A DNA stretch of 55,674 nucleotides from a virus. The stretch is from positions 1 to 55,674 of the IMG/VR virus record IMGVR_UViG_3300032282_003382; one strand, 5' to 3'. Position 1 is the stretch's first letter, and each line of letters opens with the position of its first letter. Shown one piece after another: positions 24,640 through 32,860 of the stretch. A program made the translations under genes and the position numbers. The notes beneath the pieces were generated by a model. That model saw only the letters and a program-made list of their open reading frames with translations. It was not told the origin of the DNA and did not search any database.

Positions 24640-25112
24640 TGGACTACACTGAGAAAATAACTTTAGATATTTTTTTAAGATCACGTAGTTTAAAATCAAA
24701 AAACAAAAATCCCAGAATAGGTATAAGTATAAATTCTGAAAAATTAGATGAATTTGATGCTGTACCTGATGAGGTTGGGATTACAAAAGTTTCCTATAGT
24801 ATTGAAGTCCCTGAAGGTGAAAATATATTAGCAATTTCTTTATTGAATAAAGAAAGCGATAAAGATACAGTAGTTTCAGATACTGGTGAAATATTAGATG
24901 ATTTAAACTGTGAAATTTTAGGAGTTACTATAGAAGGTGTAGAGCTAGATAATTTAGTTCGAGCTCATGGAACCTATTATTTAAATGAGCCAGTGTTTTA
25001 TAACAACGAAGAAAATTCAGTATTACCAGGTCATACTTTTCTTAGCTGGAATGGGACTTTTAAGTTCCGTTTCAGCAGTCCCTTGTACATCTGGCTTTTA
25101 GAAAACGTATAA
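24639..25112 (+). CDS. Late phage protein of unknown function, beta-sandwich-like
   Basis: 157 residues of alternating hydrophobic strands (ITLDIFLRSRSL, VSYSIEVPEGENILAISLLN, CEILGVTIEGVELDNLV, GTFKFRFSSPLYIWL), suggesting an all-beta domain like a carbohydrate-binding module. Overlaps the glycosyltransferase stop by one base (TAATG). A smaller gene at 25361 shares the strand order and a P-G/E-G-x-(N/H) turn, so the two may be related. Very AT-rich. Confidence 0.6.
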   Translation: MDYTEKITLDIFLRSRSLKSKNKNPRIGISINSEKLDEFDAVPDEVGITKVSYSIEVPEGENILAISLLNKESDKDTVVSDTGEILDDLNCEILGVTIEGVELDNLVRAHGTYYLNEPVFYNNEENSVLPGHTFLSWNGTFKFRFSSPLYIWLLENV

Positions 25113-25117
25113 TTCTG

Positions 25118-25125
25118 CTAAATAT
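25118..25125 (+). promoter_or_regulatory. Late promoter, CTAAATAT
   Basis: TAAATA core in the 31-base gap before ATG 25144, with GAGGG between. Same spacing (18 bases) as other late sites. Confidence 0.55.
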
Positions 25126-25143
25126 CCTTAAGAGGGATATAAC

Positions 25144-25359
25144 ATGTTCATATCAGATTTTCTAAGCGAAGACAAGCCTAAGATTCGTAAAGTTACCAAA
25201 ACCAGAGCTGACGATAGTGTAGAAACAACCTATGAAGTTCTAAACTCCAAGGGTGTTACAGTTAAGACTGGTATGAGCAAGGAAACAGCCGCTGACTACC
25301 TCAAGCATCATTATCCTGATCTAGTAGCTGAAACATATCGCAAAAAATTCTCAGCTTAA
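25144..25359 (+). CDS. Small late protein of unknown function
   Basis: 71 residues. The core TYEVLNSKGVTVKTGMSKE looks like a strand-turn-strand pair followed by an amphipathic helix (AADYLKHHYPDL). The first residues MFISDFLSEDKP resemble the start of the protein encoded at 26060 (SSEFITES), a short leader-like peptide often seen on T4-like virion precursors. GAGGG ribosome site. Function unknown. Confidence 0.6.
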   Translation: MFISDFLSEDKPKIRKVTKTRADDSVETTYEVLNSKGVTVKTGMSKETAADYLKHHYPDLVAETYRKKFSA

Positions 25360-25360
25360 C

Positions 25361-25639
25361 ATGGACATAGATTTACTCAGGTTTGATTTATACTGCACTA
25401 ACATTAGCAATACCCCACAGTATAGAATCTATATTGACGAAGATTTTCTAGTAGAACGCAACTACATCTGGAATAATGCAGAATGTTTTGTCAGAGAAAA
25501 CTGTGAGCTTAGATTAGAGCCCGGTCTGCACAAAATAAGCATTTTAGCAGATAACCCAGAGATTTTCGTAATAAAAAATGCCCTATTCAATTCAGAGCCA
25601 TTAGAAGTAAACACAGACGGTTCTTTTACGAAGCCATAA
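25361..25639 (+). CDS. Small late beta-rich protein of unknown function
   Basis: 92 residues, beta-rich (LLRFDLYCTNI, YRIYIDEDFLVERNY, CELRLEPGLHKISILAD). The E-R-x-Y-x-W and P-G-L-H-K-I turns look like a small sugar- or protein-binding sandwich. One base separates it from the preceding gene. Possibly related to the protein at 24639. No ribosome site is strong; coupling is likely. Confidence 0.55.
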   Translation: MDIDLLRFDLYCTNISNTPQYRIYIDEDFLVERNYIWNNAECFVRENCELRLEPGLHKISILADNPEIFVIKNALFNSEPLEVNTDGSFTKP

Positions 25640-25642
25640 ATA
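25635..25642 (+). promoter_or_regulatory. Late promoter, CATAAATA
   Basis: TAAATA core overlapping the previous stop, then GAGG (25657-25660) and ATG 25666. Confidence 0.65.
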
Positions 25643-25665
25643 CCAGATATAGTTACGAGGATATT

Positions 25666-26058
25666 ATGAAACTAAACGAATTTCACATTGAAAACGATGC
25701 AGCCATAGGCATGAAGGCCGAACAAATGCATGCCGATCATGAAGTACAAATGGCCCGTGCAGACTGTTACAAAGCTGCAAAAGCAGCCATTGATTTGCAC
25801 ACACTACTTAAGACTGTTCCTGATAGTGCTAACCTAGAAGGTTGGGTACAAGCAAAGATTACTAAAGCTGCTGACTATTTGGATAGCGTTAGAAACTATT
25901 TAGAATATGAAAAAATGTCTGGTAACGATTTCACTGTTGCTGAAGATGGTGGCACTAGTGCAGGTGGTATTGCATCAAGCATGGGTGGTGGCAATGGTTT
26001 CTTAAATGGCGGTCCAGGTTCTCCTGTTATTCGCCGCACAAAGAAAAAAGAAAAGTAA
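25666..26058 (+). CDS. Late phage protein, helical with Gly-rich tail
   Basis: 130 residues. Residues 1-90 are helical (AEQMHADHEVQMARADCYKA, LHTLLKTV, LEGWVQAKITKAADYLDSV), followed by a flexible Gly/Ser tail (GGTSAGGIASSMGGGNG) and a basic end. I recognise the HEVQMARAD and EGWVQAKITKAADYL blocks as recurring in marine T4-like phages, without known function. Late promoter and GAGG site. A scaffold or internal virion protein is a fair guess. Confidence 0.65.
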   Translation: MKLNEFHIENDAAIGMKAEQMHADHEVQMARADCYKAAKAAIDLHTLLKTVPDSANLEGWVQAKITKAADYLDSVRNYLEYEKMSGNDFTVAEDGGTSAGGIASSMGGGNGFLNGGPGSPVIRRTKKKEK

Positions 26059-26059
26059 T

Positions 26060-26521
26060 ATGAAGTCTAGCGAGTTCATAACAGAGTCAATTATTGAAGA
26101 TACTATACAGGCTGGTGATGATTTTGGTATTGAATTAGAAGATGGAACCTTAATTGATACCTATGTTTTAGAATCTATTAATGGTAGTATCATACTTGCC
26201 GCAACATCAGAAATTGTTGAGGCATTAAGCACAGCATATACTTTAACTGAAGCTGAGTATCAGGGACATAAGGTTCCCTTAGGCAAGCCCATGAGAGGTG
26301 ATGTTAAAAAGTTCAAGGTGTATGTAAAGGATCCCAAGACTGGTAATGTTAAAAAGGTAAACTTTGGTCACGGTGGTACTAGTGCCAAGAAAGCTGGTCA
26401 GAAGACCATGCGTATTAAAAAGTCTAATCCAAAGAGACGCAAAAGTTTTAGAGCAAGACACCATTGCGAGAATCCAGGTCCTCGTACTAAAGCAAGATAT
26501 TGGTCTTGCAGAGCCTGGTAA
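26060..26521 (+). CDS. Late phage protein with basic Cys-containing C-terminal domain
   Basis: The start ATG 26060 lies two bases after the previous stop. 153 residues: an acidic first half with leader-like SSEFITESIIEDT, then a basic domain from about 70 with GHKVPLGKPMRGDVKKFKVY, KKVNFGHGG, NPKRRKSFRARHHCENPGP and KARYWSCRAW. This ending is a recurring phage domain in my memory, carried by proteins of unknown function in marine T4-like phages. Its charge suggests DNA or RNA contact, and the two Cys and two His may bind a metal. Confidence 0.65.
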   Translation: MKSSEFITESIIEDTIQAGDDFGIELEDGTLIDTYVLESINGSIILAATSEIVEALSTAYTLTEAEYQGHKVPLGKPMRGDVKKFKVYVKDPKTGNVKKVNFGHGGTSAKKAGQKTMRIKKSNPKRRKSFRARHHCENPGPRTKARYWSCRAW

Positions 26522-26532
26522 AAGGAAAACAA

Positions 26533-27465
26533 ATGTTTGATATTAAAAAATTCTTAGAAGCAGAAGCTAGACTTAATTCACCATATAAGCCAGCTCGTGC
26601 TGAACACAGACCAGATACTGCCATGGGTACCGACAAGGCACCATTTAAAGGTAAGTTAGTAGGCAGCGATGAGAGTGTTGACCCAACACTAACTAATCAA
26701 TTAGAATCAGAGTGGGGTAAGTTTAAAGAAGAAAATATTTCACCTGTTAAACCAGGACAACCAACAACACCACCAAGTCCAGAAGAAAAAGCAGCAGCAG
26801 CCAAAGCAGCTATGGTTGCTAAGACAACTTTACAACCAGCTGGTATTGACCCACTTAAGTTATCCAAAGGTGATAAACCAACTCAGAATAAATTAGCCAG
26901 CATCATTAATACTATTGCTAGCGACCCACAAACAGCCTCTAAACTTAATCCATTACTAAAGAGCGCAGTAACTGAAACTGATAATCCTTCTGACAAAGTA
27001 TCATTAGATATTCCACTCCTAATTCGTTTACTTGAGTATGCTCGTGAAGATGCTAAAACAGACATGGACTTACATGATTTAACAGAGAAACTAATTGCTC
27101 AGGGTTCGGAGCCTGGTAAGACATTAACCATGGCTGACTATGAAGACTTAGTACCTGGTACAGATGTAGTAACCATGGCTGAAGGTAAAATTAGAAACTT
27201 TGACATGGATACTGAAGAAGCTGCTGATGTTGCTGCAAAAATTAATGAGCATCTGGATCATATGCAACAGGATCTTAGTGAGATAGAACAAATTGTAAAA
27301 CACCATGTACCTAGTGTGTATCGTAACATGGAGGCTTATACCTTTGCACATATCAAGACATCATTTGGCGGCTATGGTTACATTGATCGTTTTAATACTA
27401 GCATTTCTGATTTAGTTGAAGAACTCAATGAATATGCCCAGGGTGATGACGAAGATACAATGTAA
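26533..27465 (+). CDS. Late phage protein with DUF5661-like segment
   Basis: ATG 26533 has an AAGGAAA site. 310 residues: a disordered N-terminal 110 rich in Pro, Ala and Lys, then a helical part. Residues around 150-200 (LLIRLLEYAREDAKTDMDLH, LTMADYEDLV) resemble DUF5661, which I know from marine phages. The C-terminal 100 residues are acidic and helical with a long coiled coil (INEHLDHMQQDLSEIEQIV). It is the last gene before the hairpin at 27513. A scaffold or internal head protein would fit. Confidence 0.6.
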   Translation: MFDIKKFLEAEARLNSPYKPARAEHRPDTAMGTDKAPFKGKLVGSDESVDPTLTNQLESEWGKFKEENISPVKPGQPTTPPSPEEKAAAAKAAMVAKTTLQPAGIDPLKLSKGDKPTQNKLASIINTIASDPQTASKLNPLLKSAVTETDNPSDKVSLDIPLLIRLLEYAREDAKTDMDLHDLTEKLIAQGSEPGKTLTMADYEDLVPGTDVVTMAEGKIRNFDMDTEEAADVAAKINEHLDHMQQDLSEIEQIVKHHVPSVYRNMEAYTFAHIKTSFGGYGYIDRFNTSISDLVEELNEYAQGDDEDTM

Positions 27466-27512
27466 TACAGGTGTATGCTTGTAAGACTTACAGGTAATAA
27501 ATTAAATCCAAC

Positions 27513-27545
27513 GGGGTATTGGTCAGAGCCAATACCCCAATCTTA
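27513..27545 (+). terminator. Terminator-like hairpin
   Basis: GGGGTATTGG (27513-27522) pairs perfectly with CCAATACCCC (27529-27538) around TCAGAG. Only a weak T run follows (AATCTTAT), so it may act as a terminator or as a transcript-end stabiliser. It ends the late block from 23.7 kb. Confidence 0.7.
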
Positions 27546-27559
27546 TAGACCTTAAGTTA

Positions 27560-28069
27560 ATGACAAACTTTGAAATTTACCGTAAAGAAGTATATGAACT
27601 AGTTATAGAAACAGAACATCGTTTACATTTAAACATCAGCACTACCCTTGAAGCCTATGTAGTAAATCTCGTAGCCCATTATTTTGATAAACCTGATTTA
27701 GATTATACAGAACCTGTGGCTATAACCTATATGACCATGAAACAACAACATACTGCCAACATGGCTAAATTGCAAAAACTGGCTGATGTTTGTTTATTAG
27801 TAAGTGGAGTATGTCCATTTAATGCTAGTCGTTATGGGGTAGACCCAAAGTATTATACAGACATAGGCCGTACCTGTTATTATGAGGCTAGTCAATGCCC
27901 TAAACCACCAGATCAGTTATTAGCTGAACTGTCACAATACTTTCCTAAACTCCGAGACATCATAAGTGCTAGTCTGGATCAGACCACTAAGAGTCTTAGG
28001 CAAAAACGCAAGCTCACTGAAGCTGGTAGTGAATTATATGGTAACCTTGGTCCAATAATAATTACTTGA
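27560..28069 (+). CDS. Phage protein of unknown function, helical
   Basis: 169 residues, mostly helical, with an acidic N-terminus (FEIYRKEVYELVIETEHRL) and four Cys (CLLVSGVCPFNASRYG, RTCYYEASQCPKPP). The Cys pairs could hold a metal, but the spacing fits no known zinc motif. ATG 27560 follows the hairpin with no clear ribosome site. No family recognised. It lies just before the DsbA-like/polymerase unit. Confidence 0.6.
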   Translation: MTNFEIYRKEVYELVIETEHRLHLNISTTLEAYVVNLVAHYFDKPDLDYTEPVAITYMTMKQQHTANMAKLQKLADVCLLVSGVCPFNASRYGVDPKYYTDIGRTCYYEASQCPKPPDQLLAELSQYFPKLRDIISASLDQTTKSLRQKRKLTEAGSELYGNLGPIIIT

Positions 28070-28073
28070 TGTA

Positions 28074-28102
28074 TTGTATTTTAGTTTTGTATCTGTTACA
28101 AT
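28074..28102 (+). promoter_or_regulatory. Candidate sigma-70 promoter, TTGTAT-17-TACAAT
   Basis: TTGTAT (28074-28079) and TACAAT (28097-28102) are 17 bases apart in the 57-base gap before the DsbA-like gene, which has AAGGAG at 28117-28122. It would drive the DsbA-like gene and the DNA polymerase. Confidence 0.5.
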
Positions 28103-28126
28103 GCATGTCTACTTTAAGGAGAATGT

Positions 28127-28387
28127 ATGAGTAGCAAAATGTTTAATGCAGAACAAAAGGCCAAGCTGAACCAACTAGTAAACGAAGGTATCGGCATCCT
28201 GACCGAAATTGAAGATCTAACTGGTGGACTAAATGACACCATCAAAGCTGTGGCTGAAGAAATGGAAATTAAACCAGCCACACTCAAGAAGGCTATTAAA
28301 ATTGCCCAGAAGTCTAAACTGGGTGAAACTAATGCCGAGCACGACGAACTTGTAACTATTTTGGAAACTGTAGGACGCACTCTTTAA
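28127..28387 (+). CDS. DsbA-like double-stranded DNA-binding protein
   Basis: 86 residues, fully helical, close to T4 DsbA in length (89) and in layout: an acidic N-terminal helix pair (AEQKAKLNQLVNEGIGILTE), a middle with EMEIKPATLKKAIKIAQK and an acidic C-terminal helix. In T4, DsbA binds late-promoter DNA and modestly boosts late transcription. Similarity is by pattern and by the family's usual annotation, not by a fixed motif. It is coupled to the polymerase gene (stop and start share a base). A replication accessory is the alternative. Confidence 0.5.
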   Translation: MSSKMFNAEQKAKLNQLVNEGIGILTEIEDLTGGLNDTIKAVAEEMEIKPATLKKAIKIAQKSKLGETNAEHDELVTILETVGRTL

Positions 28388-31047
28388 TGAGTTATGTGGA
28401 TGCATTCTGGGAAAGAGATCGTGACCGTATTCACGTCGTAGAGCGTGTGAACGGTGAGCGTGTCTATACAGAATATCCTGCTAACTATGTGTTTTATTAC
28501 AATGATCAAAAGGGTAAGTTCAGAACAATTTATGGTAATACTGTAAGTCGTTTTAGCACCAAGAGCCATAAAGAGTTTCAGAAAGAAGTTCGCATACACG
28601 GCAAAGATAAAACTTGGGAGTCGGATATTAACCCAGTGTTTAGATGCCTGAGCGAAAACTATCTGGGCAAAGATAGTCCAAAACTTCAGACTTGTTTTTT
28701 CGATATTGAAGTGGACTTTGACCCTGTGCGTGGATATAGTCGTCCTGACGATCCATTTAACCCTATTACAGCCATCAGTTTATATTTTGACTGGCTGGAT
28801 AAACTAATCACATTAGTTGTTGCCCCCAAGGGCATGAGCACAGAAACTGCTACAGAAATTTGTGATGGTTTTGAAAACTGTTTCTTGTTTAGTACTGAAG
28901 CAGAACTCTTGGATGCATTCCTGAACTTGATTGATGACGCAGACATCCTAAGTGGTTGGAACTCAGAAGGCTTTGATATTCCCTATACCACCATGCGCAT
29001 CAACAAGGTGCTGAGCAAAGATGACACTCGTAGACTTTGCCTCTGGGGTCAATATCCCAAGCACCATCCTTTTGAGCGTTTTGGATCTCAGGAATTTACC
29101 TTTGATTTAATTGGTCGTGTACACCTGGACTATATGCAGTTATATCGCAAATATAACTATGAAGAACGACATAGTTATGCCTTAGACGCTATTGGTGAAT
29201 ACGAACTAAACGAACGCAAGTTAGCTTATGAAGGTACCCTAGACCAGTTATATAACAAGGACTTTAAAAAGTTTATTGACTATAACCGTCAGGATACCAT
29301 CTTGTTGGCCAAGTTAGATAAGAAGTTAAGATTTTTAGATCTAGCTAATGAACTTGCCCATGATAATACTGTATTACTACAGACTACCATGGGTGCTGTT
29401 GCAGTAACTGAACAAGCAATTATTAATTATGCACATCAACGAAGTTTAATTGTACCTAACCGAAAGGAAAGAATTACAGATGAACAAACTCAAGCCGCAG
29501 GTGCCTATGTTGCTTATCCCAAAAAAGGGCTACACGACTACGTCGGAGCCATCGACATCAACAGTCTGTATCCTTCTGCGATCCGGGCCCTCAACATGGC
29601 GCCAGAAACAATTGTCGGACAACTCAGACAAACAATGACGCAAAACTATCTGGCTGCTAAAATAGCCAGTGGTACTAGCGCATCCGGAGCCTGGGAAGGA
29701 TTGTTTGGTACCCTAGAGTACACCGCAGTTCTAAATCAGGAAGCAGGTACAGAAATTACCATAGACTGGGAGGGCGGTGACTCAGATGTTTATAGTGCTG
29801 CCCAGGTCTGGAAGATGATATTTGATGGTAATAATCCCTGGACACTGAGTGCTAACGGTACCATCTTCAAGTATGATACTGAAGGTACTGTACCTGGACT
29901 GTTGGGTCAATGGTATTCAGAGCGTAAAGAACTTCAGGCAAAAAAGAAGGCTGCCACTGAAGCTTCTGAAATTGCGTTCTGGGATAAGCGTCAATTAGTT
30001 AAAAAAATTAACCTAAACAGTTTGTATGGTGCTATTCTTAACCCAGGGTGTAGGTTCTTTGACATCAGGATTGGACAAAGTACTACTCTGGTTGGTCGTC
30101 AGGTTGCCAAACATATGGCCAGTTTCCTTAATGAACAAGTTACTGGTGAATATAATCACTTAGGTGATTGTATTGTTTATGGTGACACAGACTCATGTTA
30201 CTTTAGTATGTACCCTATATTAAAGGCTGAGATCGAGTCTGGTAAGATGACCTGGAATAAAGATATTTGCATACAGTTATATGATGAAATTGCAGATCAA
30301 CTTAACCAGAGCTTTCCAGCCTTTATGGAACAGAGTTTTCATTGTCCTAGAAAGTTAGGTGAGATCATTAAAGGCGGGCGTGAGCTTATTGGTATTAAAA
30401 GTTTGTTTATTACTAAGAAGCGTTATGCTGTGCTGATTTATGATCAGGAAGGAAAACGACTGGATGTTGATGGTAAACCAGGTAAAGTAAAAGCCATGGG
30501 TCTGGATCTAAAGCGTTCAGATACTCCTAAGGTAGTACAGGATTTTCTAAGTCAGATTTTAATGGAAACGCTCAAAGGTTCTGACAAGGAAATTATCATA
30601 GAGATGATCAAGGACTTCAAACTGTTGTTTGCGCAAAGACCAGCCTGGGAAAAAGGTACGCCTAAGAGAGTAAACAACTTAACTAAGTTTACCAACGAAG
30701 AAAAGCGTTTAGGTAAAGCTAATATGCCTGGACATGTCAGAGCTGCTATGAACTGGAATAACCTGAAGCGTATGAATTCAGACAATTACAGTATGCAAAT
30801 CATGGATGGTATGAAAACTATTGTGTGTAAGCTCAAAGATAATCCCATGGGTTATACTAGTGTTGGTTATCCCACAGATGAAACACATATACCTGAATGG
30901 TTTAAAGAATTACCCTTTGATGACGATGAGATGGAAGCCACTATTGTAGATCAGAAGGTAGACAACTTATTGGGTATCCTAGACTGGGACTTGTTAAATG
31001 CCACTAATAACAAGAGTATGGTAAACGACCTGTTTAGTTTTGATTGA
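28387..31047 (+). CDS. 43: Family-B replicative DNA polymerase (gp43)
   Basis: 886 residues, like T4 gp43 (898). The 3'-5' exonuclease begins with CFFDIEVDFD (Exo I) and includes LSGWNSEGFDIPY (Exo II) and DYNRQDTILL (Exo III). Polymerase motifs are DINSLYPSAI (A), KKINLNSLYGAILNPG (B) and YGDTDSCYF (C), with both catalytic Asp present. KKRYAVL follows in the thumb region. The C-terminus SMVNDLFSFD resembles the clamp-binding peptide of gp43. The enzyme replicates the phage genome with the gp45-like clamp encoded two genes on. Intact, no intein or intron seen. Confidence 0.97.
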   Translation: MSYVDAFWERDRDRIHVVERVNGERVYTEYPANYVFYYNDQKGKFRTIYGNTVSRFSTKSHKEFQKEVRIHGKDKTWESDINPVFRCLSENYLGKDSPKLQTCFFDIEVDFDPVRGYSRPDDPFNPITAISLYFDWLDKLITLVVAPKGMSTETATEICDGFENCFLFSTEAELLDAFLNLIDDADILSGWNSEGFDIPYTTMRINKVLSKDDTRRLCLWGQYPKHHPFERFGSQEFTFDLIGRVHLDYMQLYRKYNYEERHSYALDAIGEYELNERKLAYEGTLDQLYNKDFKKFIDYNRQDTILLAKLDKKLRFLDLANELAHDNTVLLQTTMGAVAVTEQAIINYAHQRSLIVPNRKERITDEQTQAAGAYVAYPKKGLHDYVGAIDINSLYPSAIRALNMAPETIVGQLRQTMTQNYLAAKIASGTSASGAWEGLFGTLEYTAVLNQEAGTEITIDWEGGDSDVYSAAQVWKMIFDGNNPWTLSANGTIFKYDTEGTVPGLLGQWYSERKELQAKKKAATEASEIAFWDKRQLVKKINLNSLYGAILNPGCRFFDIRIGQSTTLVGRQVAKHMASFLNEQVTGEYNHLGDCIVYGDTDSCYFSMYPILKAEIESGKMTWNKDICIQLYDEIADQLNQSFPAFMEQSFHCPRKLGEIIKGGRELIGIKSLFITKKRYAVLIYDQEGKRLDVDGKPGKVKAMGLDLKRSDTPKVVQDFLSQILMETLKGSDKEIIIEMIKDFKLLFAQRPAWEKGTPKRVNNLTKFTNEEKRLGKANMPGHVRAAMNWNNLKRMNSDNYSMQIMDGMKTIVCKLKDNPMGYTSVGYPTDETHIPEWFKELPFDDDEMEATIVDQKVDNLLGILDWDLLNATNNKSMVNDLFSFD

Positions 31048-31053
31048 TACTAT

Positions 31054-32073
31054 ATGCCTTTCGCACCTATAAATGTAAACTTTAGTACGGTATTAAAAGA
31101 GATAAATGTTTTAAAATCGTTGCTTTTAGAAACCCAAACAGTTTTGGATAGGGGAGCAATTCAACTTTTAAATGACAAGGTTTTAAATACAGTAAATCTT
31201 TTAGCATATGGTGAAATATTTGTCAGAAAGACTGAGCTTGAAGAATTGTTTACTAATCAGTTTAATGCGTTTTCAGCAGCTAATGATGCTACAGTTTCGT
31301 TTCTAAAAGAATTGTTAAATGCTAAACAAGATTTACTTAAGCATACAATAGATGTTGTAAAACCTTTAATAGAATTAAAAATTCAAGTAAGCGTTGGTAA
31401 AAACTATACCTACGATAGTATATTAACAAGTTATTTAAAGGACGACATATCATTCAGGGACAAGGTTAAAAATTTATTACACCGAGCTACCGATTTTAAA
31501 TATCCAGCTCTAATTTTAGGTAAAGACTATCTTAACCTTTCAGATTATATAGTGTCCAATGATCCATTATTTGTAATTTTTCCAGAACAAGATGAATCTA
31601 ATTTAGATACCCTTTATCATCCTGTTTATGTTAATAGCATCCGAAAGTATTTTTATAAAAATAATAATGAAAACAAATTGACATTACTACCTGAAAACCA
31701 ATTTGGTATTATAGTATCTAATGTTTATGAAGATACTCTACCAGATGCTAAAATAGTTGATCATTTCAAAAGTATTAAAAATTTACTCAGACCTGGCGGA
31801 TCTTTCTTTTTTACTTTTTTTGATTATACTAATGTTGCTAGTCTTGAATTAGTGGAAAAAATTACTGAATTTGGAAATCAATTAATGGAGCCTAATATAG
31901 TCCTGCCGCCTATAAGATTTTATGATGATTACAAGCAAATCATAGAAGGCCAAGGAATGTACATAGATGGATTTGTTCAGGGCGCCACTCATAATTTAAT
32001 GGTAGTGCGTAAGGATGGAGAACTTAAAACGATTAAAGCTAAAAAAGTAATTGGTGAAATAATTGCAGTATAA
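31054..32073 (+). CDS. Protein with C-terminal methyltransferase-like fold
   Basis: 339 residues, very AT-rich. The first 130 are helical and coiled-coil-like (INVLKSLLLETQTVLDRG). The C-terminal half contains NQFGIIVSNVYEDTL and IKNLLRPGGSFFFTFFDYTN, the post-motif region of class I SAM methyltransferases (L-L-x-P-G-G followed by a hydrophobic strand). A clear glycine-rich SAM loop is not seen; the candidate site near YPALILGKDYLNLSDY is weak, so activity is uncertain. It sits between polymerase and clamp. Could be a structural or inactive relative. Confidence 0.55.
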   Translation: MPFAPINVNFSTVLKEINVLKSLLLETQTVLDRGAIQLLNDKVLNTVNLLAYGEIFVRKTELEELFTNQFNAFSAANDATVSFLKELLNAKQDLLKHTIDVVKPLIELKIQVSVGKNYTYDSILTSYLKDDISFRDKVKNLLHRATDFKYPALILGKDYLNLSDYIVSNDPLFVIFPEQDESNLDTLYHPVYVNSIRKYFYKNNNENKLTLLPENQFGIIVSNVYEDTLPDAKIVDHFKSIKNLLRPGGSFFFTFFDYTNVASLELVEKITEFGNQLMEPNIVLPPIRFYDDYKQIIEGQGMYIDGFVQGATHNLMVVRKDGELKTIKAKKVIGEIIAV

Positions 32074-32083
32074 TGTTGCACGA

Positions 32084-32091
32084 TCTAAATA
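32084..32091 (+). promoter_or_regulatory. Late-type promoter motif, TCTAAATA
   Basis: TAAATA core 34 bases before the clamp ATG, which has a GGAG site. The clamp gene would be expected earlier than virion genes; in T4 gp45 is also needed for late transcription, so late supply of clamp makes sense. Confidence 0.5.
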
Positions 32092-32125
32092 AACATGCTA
32101 TACTTAAATCTAACGGAGAAAATTA

Positions 32126-32860
32126 ATGAAAGACAACCTTACAGACCTAGTTAACCATACCCATGTATTGGGCAATGTTAGCTTTGTTAAAATTGTTGGC
32201 ACAGACAAAGAAACTGAATTCCAGAGCGTAGCTGATGACAAATCAGTTATTATTCAGGGTAAGTTTAAGAATGTTATCCCTGAGTTCAATGGCGTATTTG
32301 GTATGCCTAACTTAACCAAACTAAACATCATTCTTAACATTCCTGAGTATGATACCGATGCTAGCATTGTAGTTAATACCCAAACTAAGAATGGTGAAAC
32401 TGTACCTAGCGGATTGCGTTTTGAAAACAAAGCCAGCGACTTTAGAAACGATTATCGTTTCATGAGCACTGAAATTGTAAACGAAAAGCTCAAGGATCTA
32501 AAAGCTAAGACTAGTATTAAGTGGAATGTTAGTGTACAACCTAGCGTAGCAAATATTCAGCGTTTTAAATTCCAGAGCCAAGCAAACACAGAAGAGCCTG
32601 TATTTGTAGCCAAGACTGATGGTAGTAAACTAAAGTTTCACTTTGGTGACCCAAGTAGCATGAACGGTGAGTTTGTGTTTGATAATGGTATTTCAGGAAC
32701 ATTGACCAAGGCCTGGCAATTTCCAGTAGCACCAGTAATCAGTATCCTAAACTTGCTAGGCGATAAGACTTTGCAGATTAGTGATCAGGGTGCTCTACAA
32801 ATTATTGTTGACTCAGGCACAGCAGAATACACCTACACACTACCAGCACAAGTTAAATAA
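32126..32860 (+). CDS. 45: Sliding clamp, gp45-like
   Basis: 244 residues, near T4 gp45 (228). VIPEFNGVFGMPNLTKLNIIL resembles the D-L-x-G-F-L-G-x-L-x-L segment of gp45, and the rest shows the alternating strands and pseudo-repeat of clamp folds, ending in TAEYTYTLPAQ. It should trimerise around DNA, be loaded by the gp44 protein, tether the polymerase and, in T4-type phages, activate late promoters through gp33 and gp55, neither of which is recognised here. The stop overlaps the start of the TGT-like gene. Confidence 0.8.
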   Translation: MKDNLTDLVNHTHVLGNVSFVKIVGTDKETEFQSVADDKSVIIQGKFKNVIPEFNGVFGMPNLTKLNIILNIPEYDTDASIVVNTQTKNGETVPSGLRFENKASDFRNDYRFMSTEIVNEKLKDLKAKTSIKWNVSVQPSVANIQRFKFQSQANTEEPVFVAKTDGSKLKFHFGDPSSMNGEFVFDNGISGTLTKAWQFPVAPVISILNLLGDKTLQISDQGALQIIVDSGTAEYTYTLPAQVK

